A stretch of DNA of 39,055 bases, taken from the NCBI GenBank assembly GCA_910579975.1, contig CAJTWU010000017.1:1-39055 (forward strand), written 5' to 3'. Of this stretch, positions 15,589-23,044 are shown piece after piece. The notes beneath the pieces were generated by a model. The model was not told where the DNA came from. It made no database searches and saw nothing but the letters and a program-made list of their open reading frames with translations. Origin of the DNA: an uncultured Vampirovibrio sp. Lineage in GTDB: Bacteria > Cyanobacteriota > Vampirovibrionia > Gastranaerophilales > Gastranaerophilaceae. Both the position numbers and the translations under genes were made by a program. The first letter of the stretch is position 1. Every line of letters starts with the position of its first letter.

Positions 15589-15912
15589 TTATTTATCCTC
15601 TTTATTGTTTTCGGCAAAGTTCCAAAGCTCTGTTAATTTTTCTTTTATTCCATATCTTCCAAACCATTTTAAGACATGTCGTTCTTCATATCCGAGCCCG
15701 CCATTTATACGAGAGAAGTCATTCAAAGAATATGTAGCTTCAGAAATTGAAATACGTATTACAACATGTTGCTCCTGGGTTTTGGAAGGATCCATCCAAA
15801 CTTTTATATTATTGTATTTAGCATTGTTCATCGTCTTAATATTATGGGCATCAGATTGTTCTTGTATTATAAACTTTTTCAAGCTATCTTCCATATCTTT
15901 AAATGTTGTCAT
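15589..15912 (-). CDS. Hypothetical protein upstream of HxlR regulator
   Basis: 107 aa, not recognised. An N-terminal helix (FKDMEDSLKKFIIQEQ) is followed by strands with the pattern IKVWMDPSKTQEQHVVIRISISEATYSL and a helical C-terminus (EERHVLKWFGRYGIKEKLTELW). No metal or catalytic motif is obvious. It is first in the minus-strand unit with the HxlR regulator and the metallo-hydrolase, the stop abutting the regulator start. AGGATAG lies 5 bp before the ATG. It begins 9 bp after the end of the UPF0210 C-terminal frame, so it may even be transcribed from further upstream. Confidence 0.6.
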   Translation of the reverse strand: MTTFKDMEDSLKKFIIQEQSDAHNIKTMNNAKYNNIKVWMDPSKTQEQHVVIRISISEATYSLNDFSRINGGLGYEERHVLKWFGRYGIKEKLTELWNFAENNKEDK

Positions 15913-15921
15913 ATTCTATCC

Positions 15922-16209
15922 TTAATTATTTAAACTATGTATAGGAGCTGGTATTCTACCGCCTCTATTAACGAAATTTGCAGAAGAAAGCCCGTTAACT
16001 TTCATTATTGGAGCTTCACCAAGAAGTCCTCCATAAATAACATGATCTCCAACAGTTTTGTTTGGTACAGGAATTATTCTTACTGCTGTTGTTTTTTTAT
16101 TAATCATACCTATAGCCATTTCATCTGCAATCATTCCAGCGATTGTGGTAGAAGGTGTATCTCCTGGAATTGCAATCATATCAAGTCCTACAGAACATAC
16201 ACAAGTCAT
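15922..16209 (-). CDS. UPF0210/PFL (DUF711) family protein, C-terminal piece in a separate frame
   Basis: 95 aa corresponding to the last fifth of UPF0210 proteins (TCVCSVGLDMIAIPGDTP, NKTTAVRIIPVPNKTVGD, YGGLLGEAPIM, NRGGRIPAPIHSLNN). In the family this is continuous with the preceding 360 residues. Here it starts at an ATG whose first bases overlap the stop of the N-terminal piece (ATGA, 16206-16209). It either results from a one-base deletion or sequencing error, or is made by termination-reinitiation; GGAG lies only 2 nt before this ATG. Sequence conservation inside it looks undecayed. Function of the family is unknown. Confidence 0.75.
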   Translation of the reverse strand: MTCVCSVGLDMIAIPGDTPSTTIAGMIADEMAIGMINKKTTAVRIIPVPNKTVGDHVIYGGLLGEAPIMKVNGLSSANFVNRGGRIPAPIHSLNN

Positions 16210-17288
16210 AGCTCCAGTTTATCAAATGTCAGATGTCCTAATTTTGCTGCTTCAATCATACCGGCATCTTCTGAAACAGGAATAAATGCACCGGAAAGAC
16301 CTCCTACATAAGAACTTGCCATGATACCGCCTTTTTTAACAGCATCATTAAGCATAGCCAATGCTGCTGTTGTACCATGAGCACCGGCATGTTCTAAACC
16401 CATTGCCTGAAAGATTTGGGCTACGCTATCACCAATAGCCGGAGTTGGTGCAAGCGAAAGATCTATTATACCGAAAGGAATATTTAATCTTTCTGATAAT
16501 TGACGTCCGACAAGCTCACCGGCTGCTGTTATTTTGTATGCAGTTTGCTTAATTTTATTAGCCAAAATTCCCATATCAGCCTCTTTATGCAAATCTGATA
16601 TCGCAGCTCTAACAACACCAGGTCCTGAAACTCCTATATTTAAGACACATTCAGGTTCTCCATAACCGCAATAAGCTCCCGCCATAAATGGATTATCACC
16701 CACTGAATTACAAAAAACAACAAGCTTTGCAGCACCTATACCGCCATTGTTTGCCGTTAATTCTGCTGCTTCTTTGATTGTTTTTGACATTTTTAAAACA
16801 GCATCCATATTAATTCCAGCTTTTGAAGTTGCAACATTAACGGATGAACAAAGTCTTTTCGTTGAAGCTAATGCTTCTGGGATGGATTCAATAAGTCCTA
16901 AATCTCCTGATGTAAAGCCTTTTTCTACTAAAGCAGAAAAACCGCCTATAAAATCAATTCCCAGATTATTTGCTGATTTGTCTAGTGTTTGGGCTATTTT
17001 TACATAATCTTTATGAGAACAGCTTTCACCAATTAAGGAAATTGGAGTAACTGCAATTCTTTTATTTACGATTGGAATTGAATAATCATTTTCAATATCC
17101 CCGGCATATTTGACCAAATTTGTTGCATATTTATCCAATTTTCTTTGAATTTTATCACAAACAATATTAACATCCTCTGAAATACAGTCTCTGAGGCTAA
17201 TTGCTAAAGTTACAGTTCGGATGTCGAAATTGTATAACTTTATCATATTAATTGTTTCTAAAATTAAGTTCTCATCAAATATTTTCAT
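16206..17288 (-). CDS. UPF0210/PFL (DUF711) family protein, N-terminal 360 residues
   Basis: 360 aa covering the bulk of a UPF0210 protein (family about 450 aa). Family stretches include LETINMIKLYNFDIRTVTL at the start, FIGGFSALVEKGFT, VFCNSVGDNPFMAGAY, GVSGPGVVRAA and AHGTTAALAMLNDAVKKGG, running to GHLTFDKLEL, where the frame stops exactly where relatives continue into MTAVCSVG. AGGA precedes the ATG. It diverges from aroF with 63 bp between the starts. Structures of relatives resemble glycyl-radical-like barrels, but no activity is established. See the separate entry for the C-terminal piece. Confidence 0.85.
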   Translation of the reverse strand: MKIFDENLILETINMIKLYNFDIRTVTLAISLRDCISEDVNIVCDKIQRKLDKYATNLVKYAGDIENDYSIPIVNKRIAVTPISLIGESCSHKDYVKIAQTLDKSANNLGIDFIGGFSALVEKGFTSGDLGLIESIPEALASTKRLCSSVNVATSKAGINMDAVLKMSKTIKEAAELTANNGGIGAAKLVVFCNSVGDNPFMAGAYCGYGEPECVLNIGVSGPGVVRAAISDLHKEADMGILANKIKQTAYKITAAGELVGRQLSERLNIPFGIIDLSLAPTPAIGDSVAQIFQAMGLEHAGAHGTTAALAMLNDAVKKGGIMASSYVGGLSGAFIPVSEDAGMIEAAKLGHLTFDKLEL

Positions 17289-17323
17289 AGTATCCTAAGT
17301 ATACCATAAATTCGTTTTTTGTG

Positions 17324-17346
17324 TATAATTATAACGTAACTGGAGG
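17324..17346 (+). promoter_or_regulatory. -10 box and ribosome-binding site of aroF
   Basis: TATAAT at 17324-17329 with no clear -35 box, then GGAGG at 17342-17346, 5 bp before the ATG. The short intergenic region is shared with the divergent UPF0210 gene. Confidence 0.45.
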
Positions 17347-17351
17347 TAATT

Positions 17352-18365
17352 ATGCTTGTTGTAATGAATAAAAACGCGACTTCAGAAGATATTCAGCGTG
17401 TATCGGAATTTCTTGAGGCAAAAGGTTTTGAAGCAAGGGTTTCATATGGTGAAGCCCGCATTCTTGTTCATGCAATAGGCGTAAAAGATGTTGACCAGCG
17501 TGATTTTGAACTTCTTCCCGGAGTAAATGAAGTCTTAAGAGTTACTACAAGTTATAAACTTGCAGCTAGAGTTTCTCAAGGATGTGATACTGTTATTGAA
17601 GTTAATGGAGTTAAATTTGGCGATAAGTACGCCGGTTTGATTGCCGGTCCTTGTACAATTGAATCTTACAATCAGATGGATGCGACTGCTCAAGAGCTTA
17701 TAGATTCTAATGTTAAAATTATTAGAGGCGGCGCCTTTAAACCAAGAACCAGTCCTTATGCATTTCAAGGTATGGGCGAAGAAGGCTTAAAAATTATCAG
17801 AAGTGTGGCTGATAACCATGGAATGGCTGTAGTATCCGAAATTATGGATGCTTCACAGCTGGATATGTTTATGAAGTATGTTGATATTTTGCAAATCGGT
17901 GCAAGAAATATGCAAAATTTCAATTTGCTTAAAGAAATAGGCAAAATTCACAGACCGGTTATTCTTAAACGCGGGCTTGCTGCTACTTATGAAGAATGGC
18001 TTATGTCTGCTGAATATATTATGGCGGGTGGTAATAATCAGGTAATTCTTTGTGAAAGAGGAATTAGAACTTTTGAAAAATTCACAAGAAATACCCTTGA
18101 TTTGTCTGCAATCCCTGTAATTAAAAAACTAAGTCATTTACCTGTAATAATTGACCCTAGTCATTCAACAGGGCTACGTGACAAGGTTGAACCAATGTCA
18201 CGCGCTGCAATTGCAGCGGGTTGTGATGGTTTGATTATAGAAGTTCACCACAACCCGGATTGTGCTATGTGTGATGGTGCTCAATCGCTTTATCCATGGC
18301 AATACGATTTGTTATATAAACAAATTAAACAAATCGCACCTATTGTCGGCAAGGAGATTGTTTAG
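17352..18365 (+). CDS. aroF: 3-deoxy-7-phosphoheptulonate (DAHP) synthase, type I-beta
   Basis: 337 aa; condenses PEP and erythrose-4-phosphate, first step of the shikimate pathway. Residues about 1-70 form the ferredoxin-like regulatory domain of the Thermotoga/cyanobacteria-type enzyme (MLVVMNKNATSEDIQRVSEF). The barrel follows with AGPCTIES (metal and PEP region), RGGAFKPRTSPYAFQG, QIGARNMQNF, LKRGLAATYEEW, DPSHSTG and EVHHNPDCAMCDG. All expected motifs are intact. GGAGG precedes the ATG. It ends overlapping the convergent minus-strand small gene by 4 bp, with no terminator between them. Confidence 0.95.
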   Translation: MLVVMNKNATSEDIQRVSEFLEAKGFEARVSYGEARILVHAIGVKDVDQRDFELLPGVNEVLRVTTSYKLAARVSQGCDTVIEVNGVKFGDKYAGLIAGPCTIESYNQMDATAQELIDSNVKIIRGGAFKPRTSPYAFQGMGEEGLKIIRSVADNHGMAVVSEIMDASQLDMFMKYVDILQIGARNMQNFNLLKEIGKIHRPVILKRGLAATYEEWLMSAEYIMAGGNNQVILCERGIRTFEKFTRNTLDLSAIPVIKKLSHLPVIIDPSHSTGLRDKVEPMSRAAIAAGCDGLIIEVHHNPDCAMCDGAQSLYPWQYDLLYKQIKQIAPIVGKEIV

Positions 18366-18652
18366 ATTTCTTTTGCTGTATTAATTACCCATCCATCAGT
18401 TCGAAAGTGGGCATAATTGTTTTTGCCCACATACTTCGCTGAATTTTTACCTCCTGTTTTAAGCCAGTTATCAAACAGTAATAGTGATTTTTGGAGTAAA
18501 TCATATCCATATTTTTCTAATAGTGAACCATATTGGTTTGGGGTAAGAATTACCAAATCTACACCCGGTAATTCAATGCGTATCTTTGAGTCTTGTTTTG
18601 GCCGTCCGCCTTTTTTTCCATTATTTATACAACTTAATCTTTTACTGTCCAT
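18362..18652 (-). CDS. Small GGRP-motif hypothetical protein of mobile-module type
   Basis: 96 aa from the ATG at 18652, which lies inside the end of the upstream small gene (11-bp overlap), with GGAG about 12 bp before it; a TTG at 18670 is an alternative start. Visible pieces: CINNGKKGGRPKQDSKIRI, LTPNQYGSLLEKYG, and a C-terminal NNYAHFRTDGWVIN. The basic GGRP segment and the helical body resemble small DNA-binding proteins of plasmids and phages, but I do not recognise a defined family. It forms a unit with the upstream Cys-rich gene, divergent from an S24 repressor. Confidence 0.55.
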   Translation of the reverse strand: MDSKRLSCINNGKKGGRPKQDSKIRIELPGVDLVILTPNQYGSLLEKYGYDLLQKSLLLFDNWLKTGGKNSAKYVGKNNYAHFRTDGWVINTAKEI

Positions 18653-18836
18653 TAATTTTCGGTGCTCCAAATCTTCTTACCAATTCAAAAACGGTTTTTT
18701 TCATTTTGCAATCTTTTAAAGAATAAATCTTACTAAGATTGCATTTAGAACATGAGCATCCGATTTGATAACAATCAATTGCTGTTGGAGTCCAAGTCCT
18801 ATAAATGCACTCGCTGCTCGTAGTAATCCTTCTAAT
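18642..18836 (-). CDS. Small Cys-rich protein with no canonical start codon
   Basis: About 64 aa, too short and irregular for usual ORF calling. The frame encodes ECIYRTWTPTAIDCYQIGCS then CSKCNLSKIYSLKDCKMKK and ends FELVRRFGAPKINGQ. The Cys cluster C-x4-C-x-C-x2-C suggests metal binding. Upstream in frame there is a stop and no ATG, GTG or TTG before the conserved part; an ATT at 18836 sits 8 nt after AAGGGGG, while an ATG at 18841 is in another frame. Either a rare ATT start is used or a one-base deletion just after the ATG broke the gene. The stop overlaps the next gene's ATG. Confidence 0.5.
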   Translation of the reverse strand: MRRITTSSECIYRTWTPTAIDCYQIGCSCSKCNLSKIYSLKDCKMKKTVFELVRRFGAPKINGQ

Positions 18837-18902
18837 TTCATTTTCCCCCTTTTAAATCTTTTTCTTAATTCTCAAATAAGTAGTAAATATGTGATAATTT
18901 GT

Positions 18903-18931
18903 TTGACATTTGTCAATTTTTGTGATTAAAT
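18903..18931 (+). promoter_or_regulatory. Divergent promoter with palindromic operator O1
   Basis: TTGACATTTGTCAA (18903-18916) has 6-bp arms that read as a -35 box on both strands. On the plus strand TTGACA is followed after 17 bp by TTAAAT (18926-18931), toward the S24 repressor. On the minus strand the mirrored TTGACA has only a weak -10 (ACATAT or CACATA) toward the two small genes. A repressor bound here would block both directions. Confidence 0.55.
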
Positions 18932-18975
18932 ATCATACATGAACTAACTTCTTGTACATTATTGTAAGACGATAT

Positions 18976-18989
18976 GATACAAATGTCAA
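18976..18989 (+). promoter_or_regulatory. Second operator-like site O2 in repressor leader
   Basis: GATACAAATGTCAA matches the reverse complement of O1 at 11 of 14 positions; the 11-mer ACAAATGTCAA (18979-18989) is the exact inverse of TTGACATTTGT (18903-18913). It lies between the repressor promoter and its ATG, as expected for autoregulation. Confidence 0.45.
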
Positions 18990-19011
18990 GTGTTGTTTTA
19001 TTGTGGTGAAA

Positions 19012-19632
19012 ATGAGATTAGATGAATTAATAACGATAATTAGTCAAAAAACAGGGAATTATATTAATCAGTCTATGCTTGCAGAAAGCTTGGGGATTAC
19101 TCGTCAAACTGTTAGTAACAGGATAAAGAATGAAAGTCAGGTTACTGTTAGTGAATTGAAAAAAATAGAAAGCTATTATGGTATTTCACTTTTTACTGAT
19201 TTATCAAGTGCTGATGAAAATGTAATTCATATGGATTATTATACGGATATCTTTGCTAGCTGTGGAGCTGGAAGCATTTTGTTTTCAGAAGAAAAAATTA
19301 AACTTCCTGTTTCAACACTTTTAATTGGCGGGTTTTCGAAGCAAAAAACTTACTCTATGATAAATGCGGCCGGTGATAGTATGTCGCCTACTATTGATAA
19401 TGGAGACAGACTAATCGTTGAACATTGGAATGGCGCTCAGATACAGGATAATAAAATTTATGTTTTCTGTTTTAATAATGAGTTTTTTGTTAAAAGATTA
19501 TCAAAAAATCTTGATGAAATAATTATAAAATCAGATAATCCCGAGTATAAAGTAAAAACAATTAATGGGACAACAGTTAACGAGTTAATGTTAATAGGAA
19601 AAATTGTTGGTATAATCAAATCTTTAGCATAA
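19012..19632 (+). CDS. CI/LexA-like repressor: HTH plus S24 self-cleaving peptidase
   Basis: 206 aa from the ATG at 19012; the upstream 20 codons lie over operator O2 and are unlikely to be translated. Residues about 1-55 form an HTH (NQSMLAESLGITRQTVSNRI). The C-terminal domain is peptidase S24: cleavage site C84-G85 in FASCGAGS, nucleophile S123 in AGDSMSPT, and general base K161 in EFFVKRL. Such proteins repress until RecA filaments trigger self-cleavage after DNA damage. It is divergent from two small genes and probably controls them and itself through O1/O2. It is not the host LexA by gene context, but that cannot be excluded. A terminator follows. Confidence 0.88.
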   Translation: MRLDELITIISQKTGNYINQSMLAESLGITRQTVSNRIKNESQVTVSELKKIESYYGISLFTDLSSADENVIHMDYYTDIFASCGAGSILFSEEKIKLPVSTLLIGGFSKQKTYSMINAAGDSMSPTIDNGDRLIVEHWNGAQIQDNKIYVFCFNNEFFVKRLSKNLDEIIIKSDNPEYKVKTINGTTVNELMLIGKIVGIIKSLA

Positions 19633-19638
19633 AAAAAA

Positions 19639-19660
19639 TCCGCTATAGCGGACTTTTTTG
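19639..19660. terminator. Bidirectional terminator between repressor and rpmH
   Basis: Stem TCCGC/GCGGA (19639-19643, 19648-19652) with TATA loop, flanked by an A-run on the left and a T-run on the right, so it can end both the repressor transcript and rpmH. Confidence 0.8.
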
Positions 19661-19677
19661 GTTAAATCTTATTTTGA

Positions 19678-19830
19678 TTAAGCACGTTTGCTTCCTGAAA
19701 TAGCAATTTGATGTCTTCCTTTAGCGCGTCTTCTGTTTAATACTTCACGACCGCCCGGAGTTGACATTCTTGCTCTGAAACCGCTAACGTGTTGTCTTTT
19801 AATCTTTGTTCCTTCTAATGTACGTCTCAT
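19678..19830 (-). CDS. rpmH: 50S ribosomal protein L34
   Basis: 50 aa, too short for many ORF filters. The translation begins MRRTLEGTKIKRQHVSGFRA and continues RMSTPGGREVLNRRRAKGRH, ending KRA, which is the L34 pattern of very basic residues with the STPGGR(K/E)VL core. Length is typical (44-50). A GGAAAT segment precedes the ATG. In most bacteria rpmH is followed by rnpA; here the next element on its strand is a terminator 26 bp after the stop, so rpmH stands alone. Confidence 0.93.
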   Translation of the reverse strand: MRRTLEGTKIKRQHVSGFRARMSTPGGREVLNRRRAKGRHQIAISGSKRA

Positions 19831-19872
19831 TGTTCTATTTCCTTTTCAGCTAATTTTACTTATAATAATTTT

Positions 19873-19901
19873 ATACTAAATAAAACATGGCTATTAGTCA
19901 A
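19873..19901 (-). promoter_or_regulatory. Promoter of rpmH
   Basis: On the minus strand TTGACT (19901-19896), 17-bp spacer, TAGTAT (19878-19873), about 43 bp before the rpmH ATG. Confidence 0.55.
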
Positions 19902-19920
19902 CATGAGAGAGGTTTTAATT

Positions 19921-20712
19921 ATGAAGAAATATAACAAAATTGGTTTTATTGGTTGTGGTAAAATGGCCGGAGCAATTATTAAGGGAATTGGAGGAGCTGA
20001 TATTATGGCTTCTAAATCTTCGTCTGATAATTTAGAAGAGACTTCTAAGAGACTTGGGGTAGAAATTACCTTGGATAATAAATATTTAGTTCGGGTTTCA
20101 GATATTATATTTATTGCTGTTAAACCAAATCAGGTTGAGAGTGTTTTAGAAGAAATAAAAGAATTCATTACTCCTGAAAAACTAGTTGTTTCTGTTGCAG
20201 CCGGGATTACAACAGGATTTATTAAAAATATTGTAAATACTAATCGTATTGTAAGAGTTATGCCCAATACTCCTGTTCTGGTGGGAGAAGGAATGAGTGG
20301 TATTTGCGGAGGAAAATGTACTGATAATGAAGATATTAGTTTTGTTAAATCACTAATGGAAAAAATCGGCAGATGTATAGTTGTTGATGAGTCTCAAATT
20401 GATATTGTAACTGCAATTTCAGCTTCAGGTCCGGCATTTTTCTATAAAGTAATTAATGATATTGCTCGTGCGGGTGAAAAACTGGGGTTGGACTATGAAA
20501 AATCCTTATTATTAAGTATACAAACAGCAATCGGCTCTGCTAAAATGGCATTGAACCGTGAAATTTCTATGGAAGAACTTGTTTCTAATGTGGCAACAAA
20601 AGGTGGTTGCACAAGAGTTGGGGTTGATGTTCTGGAAAAAGTTGATACAGAAAAAATATTTTATGAAGTTATAAAAGAAACAGCCGAAAAAGCAAATGCT
20701 TTAGGAAAATAA
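19921..20712 (+). CDS. proC: Pyrroline-5-carboxylate reductase
   Basis: 263 aa from the ATG at 19921 (GAGAGG about 8 bp upstream; an earlier in-frame start would add six residues). Catalyses the last step of proline synthesis with NAD(P)H. The Rossmann start IGFIGCGKMAGAII (about residues 7-20) contains the GxGxMA-like dinucleotide loop; IFIAVKPNQV, RVMPNTPVLVGEGM and the dimerisation-domain signature SASGPAFFY...NVATKGGCTRVGVDVLE are intact. It is monocistronic: a strong terminator follows immediately and rpmH diverges upstream. Confidence 0.95.
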   Translation: MKKYNKIGFIGCGKMAGAIIKGIGGADIMASKSSSDNLEETSKRLGVEITLDNKYLVRVSDIIFIAVKPNQVESVLEEIKEFITPEKLVVSVAAGITTGFIKNIVNTNRIVRVMPNTPVLVGEGMSGICGGKCTDNEDISFVKSLMEKIGRCIVVDESQIDIVTAISASGPAFFYKVINDIARAGEKLGLDYEKSLLLSIQTAIGSAKMALNREISMEELVSNVATKGGCTRVGVDVLEKVDTEKIFYEVIKETAEKANALGK

Positions 20713-20716
20713 AAAA

Positions 20717-20743
20717 AACGGGCTTAATAAGCCCGTTTTTTTA
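20717..20743. terminator. Bidirectional terminator between proC and glnA
   Basis: Perfect 9-bp stem AACGGGCTT/AAGCCCGTT (20717-20725, 20729-20737), AAT loop, A-run before and T-run after. The glnA stop codon lies at the edge of the T-run, so both convergent genes end here. Confidence 0.9.
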
Positions 20744-22102
20744 GTATCTTTCTAAATATTTATCCAGTTCCCATTGTGAAACATAAGTTCTAAAAGAGTC
20801 CCATTCAATTTCTTTAGCTGTAACAAATTCATCTACAATGTGCTGACCTAATGCTGTTTTGACAATGAGAGAGTTCTGCATATAGTAGAGAGCTTCTTTT
20901 AAACTTCCCGGCAAAGATTCTATTTTTAATTTTTTTCTTTCTTTGTCGTTAAGTTTATAGATATTAGCTTCAACAGGTTTTGGCGGTTCAATTTTATTTC
21001 TTACGCCATCTAAGCATGCAGCAAGAATTGTTGCAAAAGCAAGATAAGGGTTGCAGCTAGGGTCCGGTGAACGAAGTTCAACCCGTGTTGAAATACCGCG
21101 TTTTGCCGGTACTCTTAATAACGCACTTCTGTTAGCAAGTGACCAAGCCATATAAACAGGTGCCTCATATCCCGGTACAAGACGTTTATAACTGTTTACC
21201 GTAGGATTAAGGATTGCTGTTATGCTTTTAATATGTTTCAGCATACCGCCAATTGCATAGCGAGCGGTATCAGAAAGTTGATATTCAGAATTTTCATCAT
21301 AAAAAGCATTTTTACCGTCTTTGAATAGTGAAATATTACAATGCATACCAGAACCGTTAATTCCATAAACAGGTTTTGGCATAAATGTTGCATGTAATCC
21401 GTACTGTGCAGCAATTGCTCTTACTGCAACCCTAAATGTTGCAACATTATCTGCAGTTGTAAGAATATCAGAATATTTGAAGTCAATTTCGTGTTGACCA
21501 TCAGCTACTTCGTGATGAGAAGCTTCGATATCAAAATCCATTTCCTGAAGTGTACTTACGATTTCTGAACGCACAGTTTCGCCTAAATCATCAGGACCTA
21601 CATCATAATAGCCTGCTCTATCATGAGTTTTAGTTGTTATTTTATTATCATCATCTTTTTCAAATAAGAAGAATTCAGCTTCTGGTCCAACATTCATTGA
21701 AAAACCAAGTTTTTGAGCTTCAGCCATTAATCTTTTTAGATTACATCTCGGGCATCCTTCAAAAGGAGAACCATCAGCATTGTATATATCGCAGATTAAG
21801 CGTGCAGAATTTTTGCCGTCGCGTTCTTGCCAAGGAAGGATTTGGAAAGTATTTTTGTCAGGATAGAAAAACATATCAGAAGTTTCAATATCTCTGAACC
21901 CTTTGATAGAAGAACCATCTAACATAATCTCATTATTAAGAATTCTATCTATATGTTCAGATGGAATTGCTAAATTTTTTACTTGTCCGTTAATGTCAAC
22001 GAATTGTAATTTAATAAACTGAATATTATATTCAGCAATAAGACGCTTTATGTCTGCATCTGTGTAGTTTGCGCCATTTAACGGCATGTGATGAAATTCC
22101 AT
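20741..22102 (-). CDS. glnA: Glutamine synthetase type I, alpha subtype
   Basis: 453 aa; ATP-dependent amidation of glutamate, forming a dodecamer. Motifs: FVDINGQVKNLAIP and DGSSIKGF in the beta-grasp domain, VGPEAEFFLF with metal-binding Glu, NGSGMHCNISLF, NPTVNSYKRLVPG (ATP loop), ANRSALLRVP, and RSPDPSCNPYLAFA. It ends SQWELDKYLERY, the Bacillus/Thermotoga-type ending. The adenylylation Tyr loop of beta-type enzymes is replaced by NIYKLND and the 25-residue beta insertion is absent, so control is probably by feedback or a regulator rather than by adenylylation. CGGAGG precedes the ATG. Confidence 0.96.
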   Translation of the reverse strand: MEFHHMPLNGANYTDADIKRLIAEYNIQFIKLQFVDINGQVKNLAIPSEHIDRILNNEIMLDGSSIKGFRDIETSDMFFYPDKNTFQILPWQERDGKNSARLICDIYNADGSPFEGCPRCNLKRLMAEAQKLGFSMNVGPEAEFFLFEKDDDNKITTKTHDRAGYYDVGPDDLGETVRSEIVSTLQEMDFDIEASHHEVADGQHEIDFKYSDILTTADNVATFRVAVRAIAAQYGLHATFMPKPVYGINGSGMHCNISLFKDGKNAFYDENSEYQLSDTARYAIGGMLKHIKSITAILNPTVNSYKRLVPGYEAPVYMAWSLANRSALLRVPAKRGISTRVELRSPDPSCNPYLAFATILAACLDGVRNKIEPPKPVEANIYKLNDKERKKLKIESLPGSLKEALYYMQNSLIVKTALGQHIVDEFVTAKEIEWDSFRTYVSQWELDKYLERY

Positions 22103-22132
22103 GTGAACCTCCGCTCTTCTAATAACTTTCTT

Positions 22133-22161
22133 ACAATATATTATTTTAGCAGAAAGGTCAA
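22133..22161 (-). promoter_or_regulatory. Promoter of glnA
   Basis: Minus strand TTGACC (22161-22156), 17-bp spacer, TATTGT (22138-22133), about 30 bp before the ATG. It is back to back with the promoter of the YhaM-like gene, so the two could interfere. Confidence 0.55.
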
Positions 22162-22168
22162 TATTTTA

Positions 22169-22177
22169 TGGTATAAT
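22169..22177 (+). promoter_or_regulatory. Extended -10 promoter of YhaM-like gene
   Basis: TGG-TATAAT (22169-22177), the TGn extension making a -35 box dispensable. GGAGG follows 3 to 8 bp before the ATG at 22202. Confidence 0.6.
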
Positions 22178-22201
22178 TTTACATAAGTTTGGAGGATAAA
22201 C

Positions 22202-23044
22202 ATGTTTAGTACAGAAATACATTATGAAGTGGTAACTTTTGCAATCGGGGATACAAAATCCGGTACAAAAATGGGTAAGCTCCAGCTTAAAAATCCGGAA
22301 AACGGTGAAACTTTAAACTGTATTATGTGGGAAGAAGCACTTAATCGAATGGATTTGAAACTGTTTAGGTGCGGTAATGTTTTAAGAATTGTATCAGCCT
22401 CTTTCAATGAAAAATTTAACAATTGTCTTATTAATGCTCTTGAATTAATCAAAGAAGCGAAAACCGGACTTGACGAAGCTCAACGTGAAAAAACATATAA
22501 AGAAATTTTGGGTTTTATTGAAAAAATTAAAGATGAAAAATTAAAAGATTTTGTTTTAAATATTTATAATGATAATAAAGATAAAATTCTCATAATGCCT
22601 GCAGCAAAGCTTATGCATCACAATTATATCGGCGGGTTGATGGTTCATATTTTAGAATGTTTAAAATATGCAGAAGTTAATATGGATAATTTTTTCCAGA
22701 GAGTTAATTGTGATGAAGTATATGCGGCTTGTCTTTTACATGATATTGGTAAGATTTTTGAATACACAATAGATTTAGAAACAGGTTTAATCGATTACGA
22801 TGAAAGTTTTAGAAAAGAATGGATTTCTCATTCTCAATACGGATTTACAATTTGTATGGCTGCCGGTTTTAAGCGTGTTGCAAAAATGATAGCGGCTCAC
22901 CACGCTAGAGCAGATTGGGGTGCAATTGTAGATTTGAACGAAAAAGACCTTGAGCCGTTTGTTTATTTAATTCACCATATTGATGATTTGTCTGCAAAAT
23001 TTGGGATGACAAATGTGGCAATGCTTGGAGGAAAGGATGATTAA
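22202..23044 (+). CDS. YhaM-like 3'-5' exoribonuclease (OB fold plus HD domain)
   Basis: 280 aa. The N-terminal 90 residues fit an OB-like nucleic-acid-binding domain (TKMGKLQLKNPENGETLNC). The HD phosphohydrolase domain follows: MHHNYIGGLMVHILE, LLHDIGKIFEY with H180-D181, the ISHSQYGF His, and AAHHARADWG. This order and length (usually about 310) match YhaM/CBF1 proteins, Mn-dependent 3'-5' exonucleases that trim RNA ends and some DNA. It overlaps the ZIP transporter gene by 8 bp, so the two are translated together, though no functional link is obvious. Confidence 0.82.
   Translation: MFSTEIHYEVVTFAIGDTKSGTKMGKLQLKNPENGETLNCIMWEEALNRMDLKLFRCGNVLRIVSASFNEKFNNCLINALELIKEAKTGLDEAQREKTYKEILGFIEKIKDEKLKDFVLNIYNDNKDKILIMPAAKLMHHNYIGGLMVHILECLKYAEVNMDNFFQRVNCDEVYAACLLHDIGKIFEYTIDLETGLIDYDESFRKEWISHSQYGFTICMAAGFKRVAKMIAAHHARADWGAIVDLNEKDLEPFVYLIHHIDDLSAKFGMTNVAMLGGKDD

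Noticed and set aside
15371..15925. 184-aa plus-strand frame opposite the HxlR regulator and its neighbour
   Set aside because: It lies antisense to three minus-strand genes with tight junctions, and its composition is that of a shadow frame.
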